Shown in pieces: positions 7,567 through 16,506 of a stretch of DNA of 55,925 bases. The DNA is from a virus. Numbering within the stretch: position 1 is the first letter of the stretch; each line of letters opens with the position of its first letter. The notes below the pieces were generated by a model that saw only the letters and a program-made list of their open reading frames with translations, was not told the DNA's origin and did no database searches. The stretch covers positions 1 through 55,925 of the IMG/VR virus record IMGVR_UViG_3300027967_000009; one strand, written 5' to 3'. Both the position numbers and the translations under genes were made by a program.

Positions 7567-7596
7567 TGCAACACAATTACCCCAAGGAATAAATAA

Positions 7597-7746
7597 ATGC
7601 TAACAGACGACGAAAAAGACAGACTTAAAAAACTTAGAGCCTTATCATGCAGCAATAAAAATTTCTCTAAAGAAGATACTGACTTTTTGCAGTATTGCTA
7701 TGACAAAGACCCAGAGTATTACAGAAGCTTAATTGCAACAAAATAA
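7597..7746 (+). CDS. Hypothetical 49-residue charged protein
   Basis: A 50-codon frame (MLTDDEKDRLKKLRALSCSN...) lies between copies of the leader, with AAGGAA before ATG 7597. The N-terminal half is a charged helix and the C-terminal half is rich in Tyr and Asp (QYCYDKDPEYYRS). Not recognised. Confidence 0.5.
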   Translation: MLTDDEKDRLKKLRALSCSNKNFSKEDTDFLQYCYDKDPEYYRSLIATK

Positions 7747-7761
7747 CCAACAGGAGAGCAT

Positions 7762-8340
7762 ATGCAGTATTTATTATTTGGCGATTTAGAAACAGGCGGC
7801 TTGAACGGTCGTTTAGATAACGGTGCTTTAGGAATGGAATATTACCCAATTTTTGAAGTGGCTTTCATTGTTACAGATAACGAGTTAGAGCAAATTGGTG
7901 AGCCTTTACGTATCGTTATTCATCATAGCGATGAAACTATAGCAAGGTCACATCAATGGGCGTTAGAAACGCATACAGAAAGTGGTCTAATTAAAGAAGT
8001 AAAAAAATCAACGGTTACATTGCAGCAAGCAGAGAAAATGGTTATAGACCACCTAAAAACTCTTGGTATTGATGCTTACAACCGTGAAACAAAAACTGGT
8101 GCTGTCTTTGCTGGCAACTCTATTATGTTTGATCGCTCTTACTTAATGTGTCAAATGCCTAAGCTGCATGAATACTTACATTACCGTCAACTTGATATTT
8201 CAGCATTAGCATTATTTGCTAGAATTTTTCAGCCTGCATTAGAAAGAAAGGTGGTGGAAGCAAAACAATATAAACATAAAGCGCTCCCTGACATTATTGA
8301 GTCTATCAATGAGCTTAAAACCTATCGCGAGGTTTTTTAA
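7762..8340 (+). CDS. Oligoribonuclease-like DEDD exonuclease
   Basis: This 192-residue protein fits the DnaQ/oligoribonuclease fold. Exo I is FGDLETGGLNG with Asp8 and Glu10, exo II is the FAGNSIMFDRSYL block near residue 115-128 with Asp, and the final His/Asp pair lies in KHKALPDI near residue 172-177, preceded by YRQLDISAL. Such enzymes remove 3' nucleotides from short RNAs and can act on linear dinucleotides. AGGAG lies before ATG 7762. It closes the rightward string and converges with the leftward late operon, with a 4-bp overlap of coding ends. It may recycle short RNAs or interfere with nucleotide signalling. Confidence 0.85.
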   Translation: MQYLLFGDLETGGLNGRLDNGALGMEYYPIFEVAFIVTDNELEQIGEPLRIVIHHSDETIARSHQWALETHTESGLIKEVKKSTVTLQQAEKMVIDHLKTLGIDAYNRETKTGAVFAGNSIMFDRSYLMCQMPKLHEYLHYRQLDISALALFARIFQPALERKVVEAKQYKHKALPDIIESINELKTYREVF

Positions 8341-8687
8341 GGGGCGAAGTAACCTTTTACTCTCCCTTTTTTGACTTCCCATTGAAAGGCCCTATAACAA
8401 TGATTAGGGCCATCACCAGCAACCTCTGCTAACCAATCAATCACTTTTGCTTGATAGTAGTATCGCTTTTTATTATGCATATGCTGACCTGTCCAACCGC
8501 TTACTGTACGCATATCTGTATTATGCGCAATAGTACAAATAAGCAGGTCGATAATAAACCAAATTCTAAATGGTAGATTATCCCCTTTCATAAAGAAAAG
8601 TAGAGGCGAACAAATGCCGCCAAAAACTAAGCCTATTACAAGATAAGAGAGCAGTGTTCTAATGGTCTTAAGTGTAGTTGATAGCAT
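8337..8687 (-). CDS. Small membrane protein at the end of the late operon
   Basis: This 116-residue protein has two hydrophobic segments (about residues 12-33 and 40-55) and a soluble C-terminal half with MRTVSGWTGQHMHNKKRYYYQAKVIDWLAEVAG. It is the last gene of the leftward morphogenesis operon, 12 bp after the fibre chaperone. Not recognised. A role in lysis or virion release would suit the position, but the lysis cassette is elsewhere. Confidence 0.55.
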   Translation of the reverse strand: MLSTTLKTIRTLLSYLVIGLVFGGICSPLLFFMKGDNLPFRIWFIIDLLICTIAHNTDMRTVSGWTGQHMHNKKRYYYQAKVIDWLAEVAGDGPNHCYRAFQWEVKKGRVKGYFAP

Positions 8688-8699
8688 GGTTTTTCCTTT

Positions 8700-9164
8700 T
8701 TACTGTACCCAAAGCGCTGTTTGTGCTGCACCTATAGCGCGCAACACTTCTTTTAATTTCTCTTTTGTAAGGTGAACAACAGTGTTGTCAGCCAACACCC
8801 ACAAGTTAGTTTCACCACTTTCAAGTCCAACAATAGTATCTGCCATACGACTACGTGAAATTTCATCGGCATCGAAAACCATTCCGTCAACTTCTACAGT
8901 GAGTTTTGCAATTAAATTGCTACGTTCACGTTTAAAGTTTTCACGTAATTGTGCCTCGGTTAACTCTGGTGTTACTTGCTCAAAACCTACAAGTACACCA
9001 TTTTCAACTTGAATATGTGTGTACTGTTGTTTGTTCACTTCTTCAATCTGCTCAAGGGTTATTTCAACTGCAGGAGTTGGTATGTTTTCACCATGTGCTT
9101 TTTCACTGTAAAAACCTACAATGGCGAGTGTGTCTTTGTCGTAGTGACAATATCTTTTAGTCAT
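8700..9164 (-). CDS. DUF4376-type tail fibre protein (fibre assembly)
   Basis: This 154-residue protein has a C-terminal DUF4376-like region (FDADEISRSRMADTIVGLE... NLWVLADNTVVHLT) typical of small proteins encoded right after phage tail fibres. I start it at ATG 9164, which overlaps the fibre stop by one base (TAATG); the frame extends 8 codons further but into the fibre gene. It probably helps fold or attach the fibre. Confidence 0.75.
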   Translation of the reverse strand: MTKRYCHYDKDTLAIVGFYSEKAHGENIPTPAVEITLEQIEEVNKQQYTHIQVENGVLVGFEQVTPELTEAQLRENFKRERSNLIAKLTVEVDGMVFDADEISRSRMADTIVGLESGETNLWVLADNTVVHLTKEKLKEVLRAIGAAQTALWVQ

Positions 9165-12100
9165 TATGTGTATCCTATGGCTATCCAATCAATGTAGTGG
9201 GCGCTGTTGTCCTGGTTTTGAATGGTAATTTGCGTATTACTACGTGAGTAAACAGAACCATAAGCCCATTCACCACTATTGGTTTGATCACCACTTGCTA
9301 CAGCAGTGAAAATTGTTGTAAAGGCTTCGCTAAAAGTTGTTGTTATGGTTGAGTTTGCACCTACGTAAGATCTACCTGTTTTAACAGTAAAACCTGTACT
9401 GGTATCCTTAAAGCCATAACCTCCCGCAGAACCTCCATCTAACCAGCCCTTTTCAGCATAAGCAGCTGCAATCTCTGCCTGTGTGAACAACTGACTTTTA
9501 GCATAGGTTTCAGTTTTGTTGTAAACATCGCTTTTACTATATGTATTTAACCACGTCCTAACGGCTGATGGGCTGCTACAATAGCGTGTATAATTATCGC
9601 TACCATTGTTAACCCTAAACGCTATTGCACCTGATATTGTGCTTTGGTTTTGGTAAGTGCTTCTCAATAATCTCGCAAAAATATCACCAGAACTATTACG
9701 CAAAGCATACGTGTTAGCTAATGCTGAACTTGAACCATGATACCCGTCCAACATATCTGCATTTAAATTGGTAACCACAACGTTTCTATTAACTAAAAAT
9801 GGGGCTTTGCCTGATGCTGATACAAATTCGGCCGCTTCACCTGAGCTTGATACTGCCCGGATTGCTCTACCTGAGCCATAATTAACAAATAAACTCGCTT
9901 GAGTGGTGTTATTAACATAGCCAGTTACAGCATGACCAGAGCCATAATTGTACGCATATACTGCATCACCGCTTCCGTATTGTTGAAATTTTCCTGTGTG
10001 TTGTGCTGAATTGTTTTTAAGCGAGACTACTGAGCCATTGTAGGTGCCATGGCCCATATACAACAACGAGCCATCTAGGTTATACACGCTGTTTTTATCA
10101 TTCAGAATAAAAAATGGCGTGTTGTCACCACTCACATAGGCAAACATGGAATTGTCAGTTATCCATATTCTATCGCCCGTTGTAGCTGTTTTAACACTGC
10201 CACCAATTAACTTAGCGCCAGATATGGTGCCTGTTGCTGTAACATCTTCAGCAAATATGCTTTCTACATTGATTTCATTAGCAGTAATCGCATTGGCGGC
10301 AATTTTATCTGCAGTAATCGCATTGGCGGCAATTTTATCTGCAGTAATCGCATTAGCCGCTATTTTGATAGCAGTAATCGCATTAGCCGCTATTTTGATA
10401 GCAGTAATCGCATTGGTTGCTATTTTGTTGGCGGTAATCGCATTGGCGGCAACTTTATCTGCAGTAATCGCATTGGCTGCTATCTTGTCGGCTGTGATGG
10501 TTCCATCCACAATTGTGGTTGATGTGGTCATCTCTTCAATACGGTAATCTTGAATTTGTATTGTAGCTTCACCTGTTCCAACACTAGCGCTATAGTTAGC
10601 CAAAATCCCAAGACTTACGGTTGCTGTACCAGCAGGCGTTTTAAAACTAGAGGAATCTCCGCTCTCAACAACATTAGCTAAAGTTACTTCGTATTTAACC
10701 CAATCTGTGCCAGGAATAGCTTGGTTGACTCGCCCCCAATAACAATAAGTTCCTAATGACCAACCAGTGCCACCAGAAGTAATCCTAGTCCCGTTAGCGT
10801 CCTTGAAATGACAGGCTAAGTATTGAGTTCTAACCGTTGCAGAGGTATTGCGAATCCATAAAGATATTTTATATACTTTACCGTCTTCTAGATGTATATC
10901 GTCAGACCAGAAACCTCCAGATAAGTTATTATTAGTAACTTCCGCACAGGTATCAGCCACTATTCCATCAGTAATTTGTTTACCATACTTAGTAAACGGG
11001 TTAACCGACCATCCGTTAGCTGAATTACCCGCAGCAGCGGCACCCTCAGCCTGGAAGTAAGGGTTTTCGTTGACCGCTTTATCATTTAAACCAACGCTGA
11101 TAGCGTTGGCACTTAAATAGCCTACGTTAGCCTTGTTTGCTACGACAATATTAAATTGACCGATAATACTATTAATAAAAGCAGTCGCTATAGAGTCGGT
11201 CACTGTATCGTATGCGCTATTATCAGCACTACCCGAAGTAACCCATTTTTTAAATTCCTCAACCGCGAGCCAAGCAGCTGCATACGTTGCTGAGTCGTTG
11301 TAATTAAGAGCAGACAAGCCTAAGTAACGATTACTTAATGATATTCCTGCCTCATATATTGCTTGGCCATGAATTTGTTTCCATCTCCATGAAGTCGTTC
11401 CAAGATATGCCTGCTTAGAGGAATCAAAAGGGATTATTCCATTTTGGGGTGACCTAACATACCCAGCACTATTACCTTGTGGAGTTAGTCCCCAGTAGCC
11501 GTTACCGTCGGCAGCTGTACGCATAAAACCTGTTGAATCAATATCATCTAAAGTAGATGCATCAACGTTTAGCGCGTCTATTACTGCTTTAGTAAGGGTT
11601 TCTTCAGTATAAATTTGATAGCTATTCCACTTATTACTATCAGTGTTAGAGTGGAAAAAAACTTTGCCGTTATATGAAAACTCCAGTGCAACTGATGATG
11701 TACTACCGCCAACATCATTAGACATCATGACCAAGCCAGAAGCACCTGCGTAATCAGTTCTGTAGCTGCCACCTAAAGGGTTGTTTGGCCAGTTAGCAGT
11801 TGAACCAACTAATACGTTGTCATCACCAATACTACCTCTATTACGAGTGAATGATGATTCACCGTAACCACCAAGCGTAGCAGCATCAACATTCAAGCTA
11901 TTAATAAACGCCTGGGTAATTGAGTTTTGAAAATTACCCGAGTTAAGCACCATGCGCCAACCAGGGTTGTAGGCACTACCGTGATATCTGTATTCCCACG
12001 TAGTATGAGATAAACCACCGTGGCCAGAGGCACTTGGCGCTGAAGTAACACGAATCATATAGGTGCTGCTAGTGCCAATTACCTCAATGGTTGCACCCGC

Positions 12101-15100
12101 TAAATCAATAACACCACAGTTAGTATCGCTAATGTAACCGTGGCCAGCATAACTCCAGCTTGTCTTAAAAACATTGTGATTACCATTAAAGCAACCAGCA
12201 CTGGTTAATGCAGCAACAAACTGCGACGTTGTGATGGCACCAGTGCCGTGAATGGCACTTAATGATTTATAACGCGGAAATAGCGTGGTATCTGACGGAA
12301 TAGCCCCCAATGAGCCTACTGATATTTCGCTGTTGCTTACCCGGGTGTCATCATAATCTGTGATATCAGCAGCTGCTTTCCAATCGCCAGCAGCGTAAAC
12401 ACCATTTACTAGTTTTGCGATTATACAGCGACTAAAACCATTGCCTGTATCCCATAAATCACCTACATCATAAGGAGGGATTGGCTGCACCACAAAAACG
12501 CGACGTTTACCGTCAGCGGTGTCTTGTGCTTTTGCCGCATCAGATAATGCTTTAGTGATGTCCGAGTCATCAATTTTTGCCCAACTATAGGTTGTATTAA
12601 CTAATTTAAAGCGATAGGCAAAGCCAGTGTTGTCATCATAATAAATATCACTTAAGTGTTGATTTTTTAATGCGGTAGTAACCCATTCATTAGCCGGAGC
12701 ATTGGCTAACGTAGGCACACCAGCTTGGAACCAAGTGGTGACATTGCCATCAATTTGTGACTGTAATTCGGTGATATCTGTGCCGTATTGCACGCTGTCA
12801 ATGAACTTACTGTCTGCATAATCTTTTGCGGCCTCAATGGCAACAGTATTGGCTATACGTTCATCTTCATAATTGGTCGCTAATTCAGAAAAGCTGTCTG
12901 TGATTATTTCTACTAAAACATCACTGTACGCGCTAGATAATTCATCGGTAACAATAGCAACAGAAGCGCGATATTTTCCAGCACCTAACCCTGATATGTA
13001 TAGCTCATTATCATCAAGTAATTGGTTTGATATTAATGGTGGGTTGTCGTTGTGATCAAGCGAAGAGCTACCAAAGGCACTAAACCATAAATAATCACTT
13101 GCCGATGCAGATTTTGTATTGCTTCTCTTGTTTATTGCTATGCCAATATAGCTATTGCCCGCATGGCCATCAACGTGGTTAATGCCTTGTAAGTTAGTGG
13201 CATATTTCACCCAAATAAAGCGTTGTTCACCTTGTAATCCTGTTACTTCATAGCCAAACGACGAGTCAATAACAAACCATTGGTAATCACTGGCAACTAA
13301 CGACTTGGTGGCTGATGATTGGTTTAACGCAAAACCAATATGGGTTTTAGCTGTGGCGCTATCAGACATGTTACTGCCTGAAGAGTCTGAGGCATATTTC
13401 ACCCAAACATGACCGCCATTGTCATCAAATAATTTAACGCGATATTTCGCATTAAAGCTTGGCTCTACTGCATCCCAAGATAGCAAGCCTTGATTGATGT
13501 TGTCGGTGAGTTGGCTATAAATTAATCCTGAGACATCACTTAGCGTATTTAATAATTCGCCTTGCGTTGGAAATGGTTGTCTGTACTGTGGAACATATTG
13601 AATGTGGGTTGCATTAATACCTAAGTCTTCGCGTGTTTGAGATTTACCTACATATTTCGTTGAGTGCCAAGGGCCATTACCTGAACCTAGCGCATCGCCG
13701 ACTAATGGGCTTAAACCAAATTTTGCTTTGATAGAATTGGTTAATACTGGAAAGCTTGAATCAATACCGTCAATTAATACGACTAAAGCACCAGGAGCAC
13801 CACCAGCGCCTGAGCCTGAATAATAATCATATTCAGGTATAAGGTCACCTATTGAGCCATCTTCACCGCTGGTATCAACAAAGCCAGAAACACCAAAAGC
13901 CAAGCCTCTGGCAACGATTAATAATGAACCACCGCCAACACCACCAGCACCACCATCTTTATATGTTGAGCCATCATTAACCAGCTTACCATCTTTGCCT
14001 GATGTGCCACACATATCACCAGGTACGCCGTGCAAACCATATTGGTCTTGCGTGATATTTAACGCTGGTACCGAAGTGTTGCTGTTCATATCAGGTGAAT
14101 TAGCAGGATGATAACCGAGAGTGTGCCCAGACTTCTCTTTGTTTACATAATTACCATTATTATCTCTGTCATAATGAAATGAACCTTGAGATATTGTTAC
14201 GCCAAGATAACCTGAGGTTAAATATTCATCCGGGGTTTTCTTAACTCTAATTTCACCGTCAACTTGAAGATGGCCTTTAACCAATAAACCAACATTATCC
14301 CAAAGTGTTAATGTAACACCGTTAGGTATAAGCAGATCACCGTCAAAATGATACAGCTTACGACTGGTGTGGCTGTTCTTTATGATGCTAATCCAATAGG
14401 CTTGAGTGGTTTTAGTGCCCACTGTGCCGGGCAAGGTACCATCTTGCTGCAATGTTCCGTTGCTGATGTTCAGTAATGAAGACATTGATGAACCGTTTGA
14501 TGTATACCAGCTATCCTGTAACGCCCAATCTGTGGTTGCATCACTTTCGGTGATCACACTGGCTTTATCTGACGAACCAAACAAGCTTACTGTAACTTTG
14601 CCTGTAATTTGGTCCACCGTGACTTTTTGCACTTCAAAAGCACGCTCTATACGGTCAAACCCCATGAAATCACGTTGCTGTGGTAGTTTAACGCGAACAA
14701 TGTCACCTTGTTCTAAATCATTCATGCTCGGCAATAAAGTAGCCGTTAATAAAACAGGTGGGCCCGCATATCTATCACGAAGTGCATCAAATAAATTATG
14801 AATGTGAGTAATGGTGTGACGGCTAGAATGCAAGCCTTTAAAGCTCAACTTATAAACGGAGCCTAGGCCGTGCTTATTAATAGAGTTGCTATCAAGCAAG
14901 GTATGTTTACGATAAAACTGTGGGTCTTGCCCAACAAATTGCAAATAAGCCCAGTTAATTTCAATTTGGTTGTGAATTTTACTGTGATCATAAGTGATTT
15001 TGCTGTGGCTAACTATGTTGTCTTCATTTAACTCGGCAATAGCATCTGAGCCGCTTAACACACTCGACATTAATTTTAATGATAATTTGCCATCCGACAA

Positions 15101-16123
15101 AACGGGCATGAAAGCGCCCATCAGTAAACAGATTTCTTTTTCTATAAACGTTTTGCCATCCGTTTTGGTTAACCCTGAAAAATACGTAATGAAACCTTTG
15201 GAAAAGTCATTCTCATCAAATAAATCTTCACCAATATTAATAAACGCATCTGTGTTTACACTGCTTGGATCTATACCTAAATGCCAACGTGTTGGCAGCT
15301 TACCGCCACCAATAATGTCACCTGTTAACATGGCATAAGCCATCACTGGAATAGGTAGTTCAATGTATACGTATTCTTCAACAACAATGCCGTTATCATC
15401 AGTAGAATCAGTAGGTATGCTGTGTGAAATATCATTAGTGCCAAAAAGGCCACGCTCTATGCCGGTAAACGTAGTAGCTGTCTTACCTGATGCCCTAGCA
15501 ATTTCAAAAAGATCACCTTGGTATATTTTTAAATAAATATACTTTCCAGTTGGCTGATCAGAAAACGAAGCAACGTGATCACAAAACTCAAAACCTTCTG
15601 TGGTGCTAACCTCTATCGTTGTTTCATTAGCTAAAAAGTCACGGGTTAATTGTGTTTTAGCTAAATCAAAAATATCGGAACGTAACTTTCTTTGGATATC
15701 AGCACAGGTGACGGAGTACACGCTATTGTTATAGCTTACCTCTTTATCAATTTGCTGTGTTTGCTCTAGCCTGAAATCTGCAAAGTCCATGCCGAGGCCA
15801 CCACGGTATAACTTAACCGTTAAGCCATTTAAACCTTGATTTTGTGCATTAGCATTTCTAAAGGCTTGGGTAACTGCGCCATTAAGATCAAGTAAAGAAA
15901 AGGTCAATTTCCCGATTTCAGCGCGTGCGACATCGGGGTTAATGCTTTGTGAAATAGACGAGGTTTTTTTTACCGTATCGGTGATGGTATTAGCAGGTAA
16001 ATTGGGAATATCGGCGTGTGATGAAAAGTAAACCGGCGTGGCAAAATCAAGCATAATAACCAAGCGTAAGTCTTTGCTGCTTGATTGATTAAATATATTA
16101 AACTCTTGGCTGTTTTGGCGCAT
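9164..16123 (-). CDS. Giant tail hub/fibre (J-like tip attachment protein)
   Basis: This is a 2319-residue protein. The first roughly 560 residues look like a siphophage tail hub: they handle the tail-tube end, with DIQRKLRSDIFDLAKTQL and GDIVRVKLPQQRDFMGF elements. Then come a glycine-rich domain (GGAGGVGGGSLL near 725), fibronectin-like segments, a long fibre shaft with repeated STTSWRW/VDASTL blocks, seven 10-residue ITADKIAANA-type repeats (about 1878-1947), and a C-terminal receptor-binding-like end (GYGFKDTSTGFTVKTGR... ending WIAIGYT). It follows a small tail protein with overlapping start and stop and is followed by its chaperone. It most likely determines host range. Confidence 0.85.
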   Translation of the reverse strand: MRQNSQEFNIFNQSSSKDLRLVIMLDFATPVYFSSHADIPNLPANTITDTVKKTSSISQSINPDVARAEIGKLTFSLLDLNGAVTQAFRNANAQNQGLNGLTVKLYRGGLGMDFADFRLEQTQQIDKEVSYNNSVYSVTCADIQRKLRSDIFDLAKTQLTRDFLANETTIEVSTTEGFEFCDHVASFSDQPTGKYIYLKIYQGDLFEIARASGKTATTFTGIERGLFGTNDISHSIPTDSTDDNGIVVEEYVYIELPIPVMAYAMLTGDIIGGGKLPTRWHLGIDPSSVNTDAFINIGEDLFDENDFSKGFITYFSGLTKTDGKTFIEKEICLLMGAFMPVLSDGKLSLKLMSSVLSGSDAIAELNEDNIVSHSKITYDHSKIHNQIEINWAYLQFVGQDPQFYRKHTLLDSNSINKHGLGSVYKLSFKGLHSSRHTITHIHNLFDALRDRYAGPPVLLTATLLPSMNDLEQGDIVRVKLPQQRDFMGFDRIERAFEVQKVTVDQITGKVTVSLFGSSDKASVITESDATTDWALQDSWYTSNGSSMSSLLNISNGTLQQDGTLPGTVGTKTTQAYWISIIKNSHTSRKLYHFDGDLLIPNGVTLTLWDNVGLLVKGHLQVDGEIRVKKTPDEYLTSGYLGVTISQGSFHYDRDNNGNYVNKEKSGHTLGYHPANSPDMNSNTSVPALNITQDQYGLHGVPGDMCGTSGKDGKLVNDGSTYKDGGAGGVGGGSLLIVARGLAFGVSGFVDTSGEDGSIGDLIPEYDYYSGSGAGGAPGALVVLIDGIDSSFPVLTNSIKAKFGLSPLVGDALGSGNGPWHSTKYVGKSQTREDLGINATHIQYVPQYRQPFPTQGELLNTLSDVSGLIYSQLTDNINQGLLSWDAVEPSFNAKYRVKLFDDNGGHVWVKYASDSSGSNMSDSATAKTHIGFALNQSSATKSLVASDYQWFVIDSSFGYEVTGLQGEQRFIWVKYATNLQGINHVDGHAGNSYIGIAINKRSNTKSASASDYLWFSAFGSSSLDHNDNPPLISNQLLDDNELYISGLGAGKYRASVAIVTDELSSAYSDVLVEIITDSFSELATNYEDERIANTVAIEAAKDYADSKFIDSVQYGTDITELQSQIDGNVTTWFQAGVPTLANAPANEWVTTALKNQHLSDIYYDDNTGFAYRFKLVNTTYSWAKIDDSDITKALSDAAKAQDTADGKRRVFVVQPIPPYDVGDLWDTGNGFSRCIIAKLVNGVYAAGDWKAAADITDYDDTRVSNSEISVGSLGAIPSDTTLFPRYKSLSAIHGTGAITTSQFVAALTSAGCFNGNHNVFKTSWSYAGHGYISDTNCGVIDLAGATIEVIGTSSTYMIRVTSAPSASGHGGLSHTTWEYRYHGSAYNPGWRMVLNSGNFQNSITQAFINSLNVDAATLGGYGESSFTRNRGSIGDDNVLVGSTANWPNNPLGGSYRTDYAGASGLVMMSNDVGGSTSSVALEFSYNGKVFFHSNTDSNKWNSYQIYTEETLTKAVIDALNVDASTLDDIDSTGFMRTAADGNGYWGLTPQGNSAGYVRSPQNGIIPFDSSKQAYLGTTSWRWKQIHGQAIYEAGISLSNRYLGLSALNYNDSATYAAAWLAVEEFKKWVTSGSADNSAYDTVTDSIATAFINSIIGQFNIVVANKANVGYLSANAISVGLNDKAVNENPYFQAEGAAAAGNSANGWSVNPFTKYGKQITDGIVADTCAEVTNNNLSGGFWSDDIHLEDGKVYKISLWIRNTSATVRTQYLACHFKDANGTRITSGGTGWSLGTYCYWGRVNQAIPGTDWVKYEVTLANVVESGDSSSFKTPAGTATVSLGILANYSASVGTGEATIQIQDYRIEEMTTSTTIVDGTITADKIAANAITADKVAANAITANKIATNAITAIKIAANAITAIKIAANAITADKIAANAITADKIAANAITANEINVESIFAEDVTATGTISGAKLIGGSVKTATTGDRIWITDNSMFAYVSGDNTPFFILNDKNSVYNLDGSLLYMGHGTYNGSVVSLKNNSAQHTGKFQQYGSGDAVYAYNYGSGHAVTGYVNNTTQASLFVNYGSGRAIRAVSSSGEAAEFVSASGKAPFLVNRNVVVTNLNADMLDGYHGSSSALANTYALRNSSGDIFARLLRSTYQNQSTISGAIAFRVNNGSDNYTRYCSSPSAVRTWLNTYSKSDVYNKTETYAKSQLFTQAEIAAAYAEKGWLDGGSAGGYGFKDTSTGFTVKTGRSYVGANSTITTTFSEAFTTIFTAVASGDQTNSGEWAYGSVYSRSNTQITIQNQDNSAHYIDWIAIGYT
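10281..10490 (-). repeat. Seven 30-bp intragenic tandem repeats in the fibre gene
   Basis: A 30-bp unit beginning GCAGTAATCGCATT (plus strand) repeats in exact phase at 10281, 10311, 10341, 10371, 10401, 10431 and 10461, with a decayed copy at 10491. It encodes the decapeptide ITADKIAANA and variants. In-frame units allow shaft length to change by recombination. Confidence 0.9.
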
Positions 16124-16506
16124 TAATAAACTCGTTCAATTTTAAAGGTGATGATGTAGTAAATCCCTTGGCGAGATTCTTTATAAGATTTGGCAACACG
16201 AAGACAATTTATTGGTGCCACAATATTTTCAGCGGTAGCTGTATCGTCAGCATCTAAAATAAACACCTCTGCCGCTGCGGTAGAGGCAAACCATTCGCGC
16301 CATTTATCCATGTTGGCTGGGGCAATTGGCTGGGTAGTGACAGAATAAATGTCATCTAGCGACTCTAATATCCCTTCTTTCTTGCCTGATAGGCTTGATG
16401 AAATTGTGCTGTTTTCTTTTGGGGTATAATCAAATTTGGCGAGGTTGTGCTGTATTACACCAGCACCACCAACTAGTTTTCTTGTTGGGCTGTAAACTAA
16501 ACGCAT
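16123..16506 (-). CDS. Minor tail protein (distal tail region)
   Basis: This 127-residue protein lies between the tape measure and the hub, and overlaps both by one base. The sequence (MRLVYSPTRKLVGGAGV...; the end CLRVAKSYKESRQGIYYIITFKIERVY is beta-rich) matches small distal-tail proteins seen in this slot of siphophages. Family assignment rests mainly on position. Confidence 0.65.
   Translation of the reverse strand: MRLVYSPTRKLVGGAGVIQHNLAKFDYTPKENSTISSSLSGKKEGILESLDDIYSVTTQPIAPANMDKWREWFASTAAAEVFILDADDTATAENIVAPINCLRVAKSYKESRQGIYYIITFKIERVY

Larger units (their letters stand above)
5772..7761 (+). repeat. Recurring intergenic leader before small genes (8 copies)
   Basis: Nearly every junction in this string has the same leader: an AACAGAATAACCCG-like box, then 10-20 bp with a ribosome site, then ATG. 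Copies begin near 5772, 6028, 6389, 6730, 6920, 7120, 7569 and 7735. The best are AACAGAATAACCCG before 5803 and AACAGAATAACCCG overlapping the stop before 6055. Later copies drift (CAGAATAGCGCA, CCAAATAGCGCA, AACAGAATTAAGCG, AACACAATTACCCC). Coding regions between them are unrelated, so the leader itself is the repeated unit. Confidence 0.7.

Noticed and set aside
10146-10547. 133-residue plus-strand ORF rich in Ala/Ile repeats
   Set aside because: It is the antisense shadow of the 30-bp repeats in the fibre gene.
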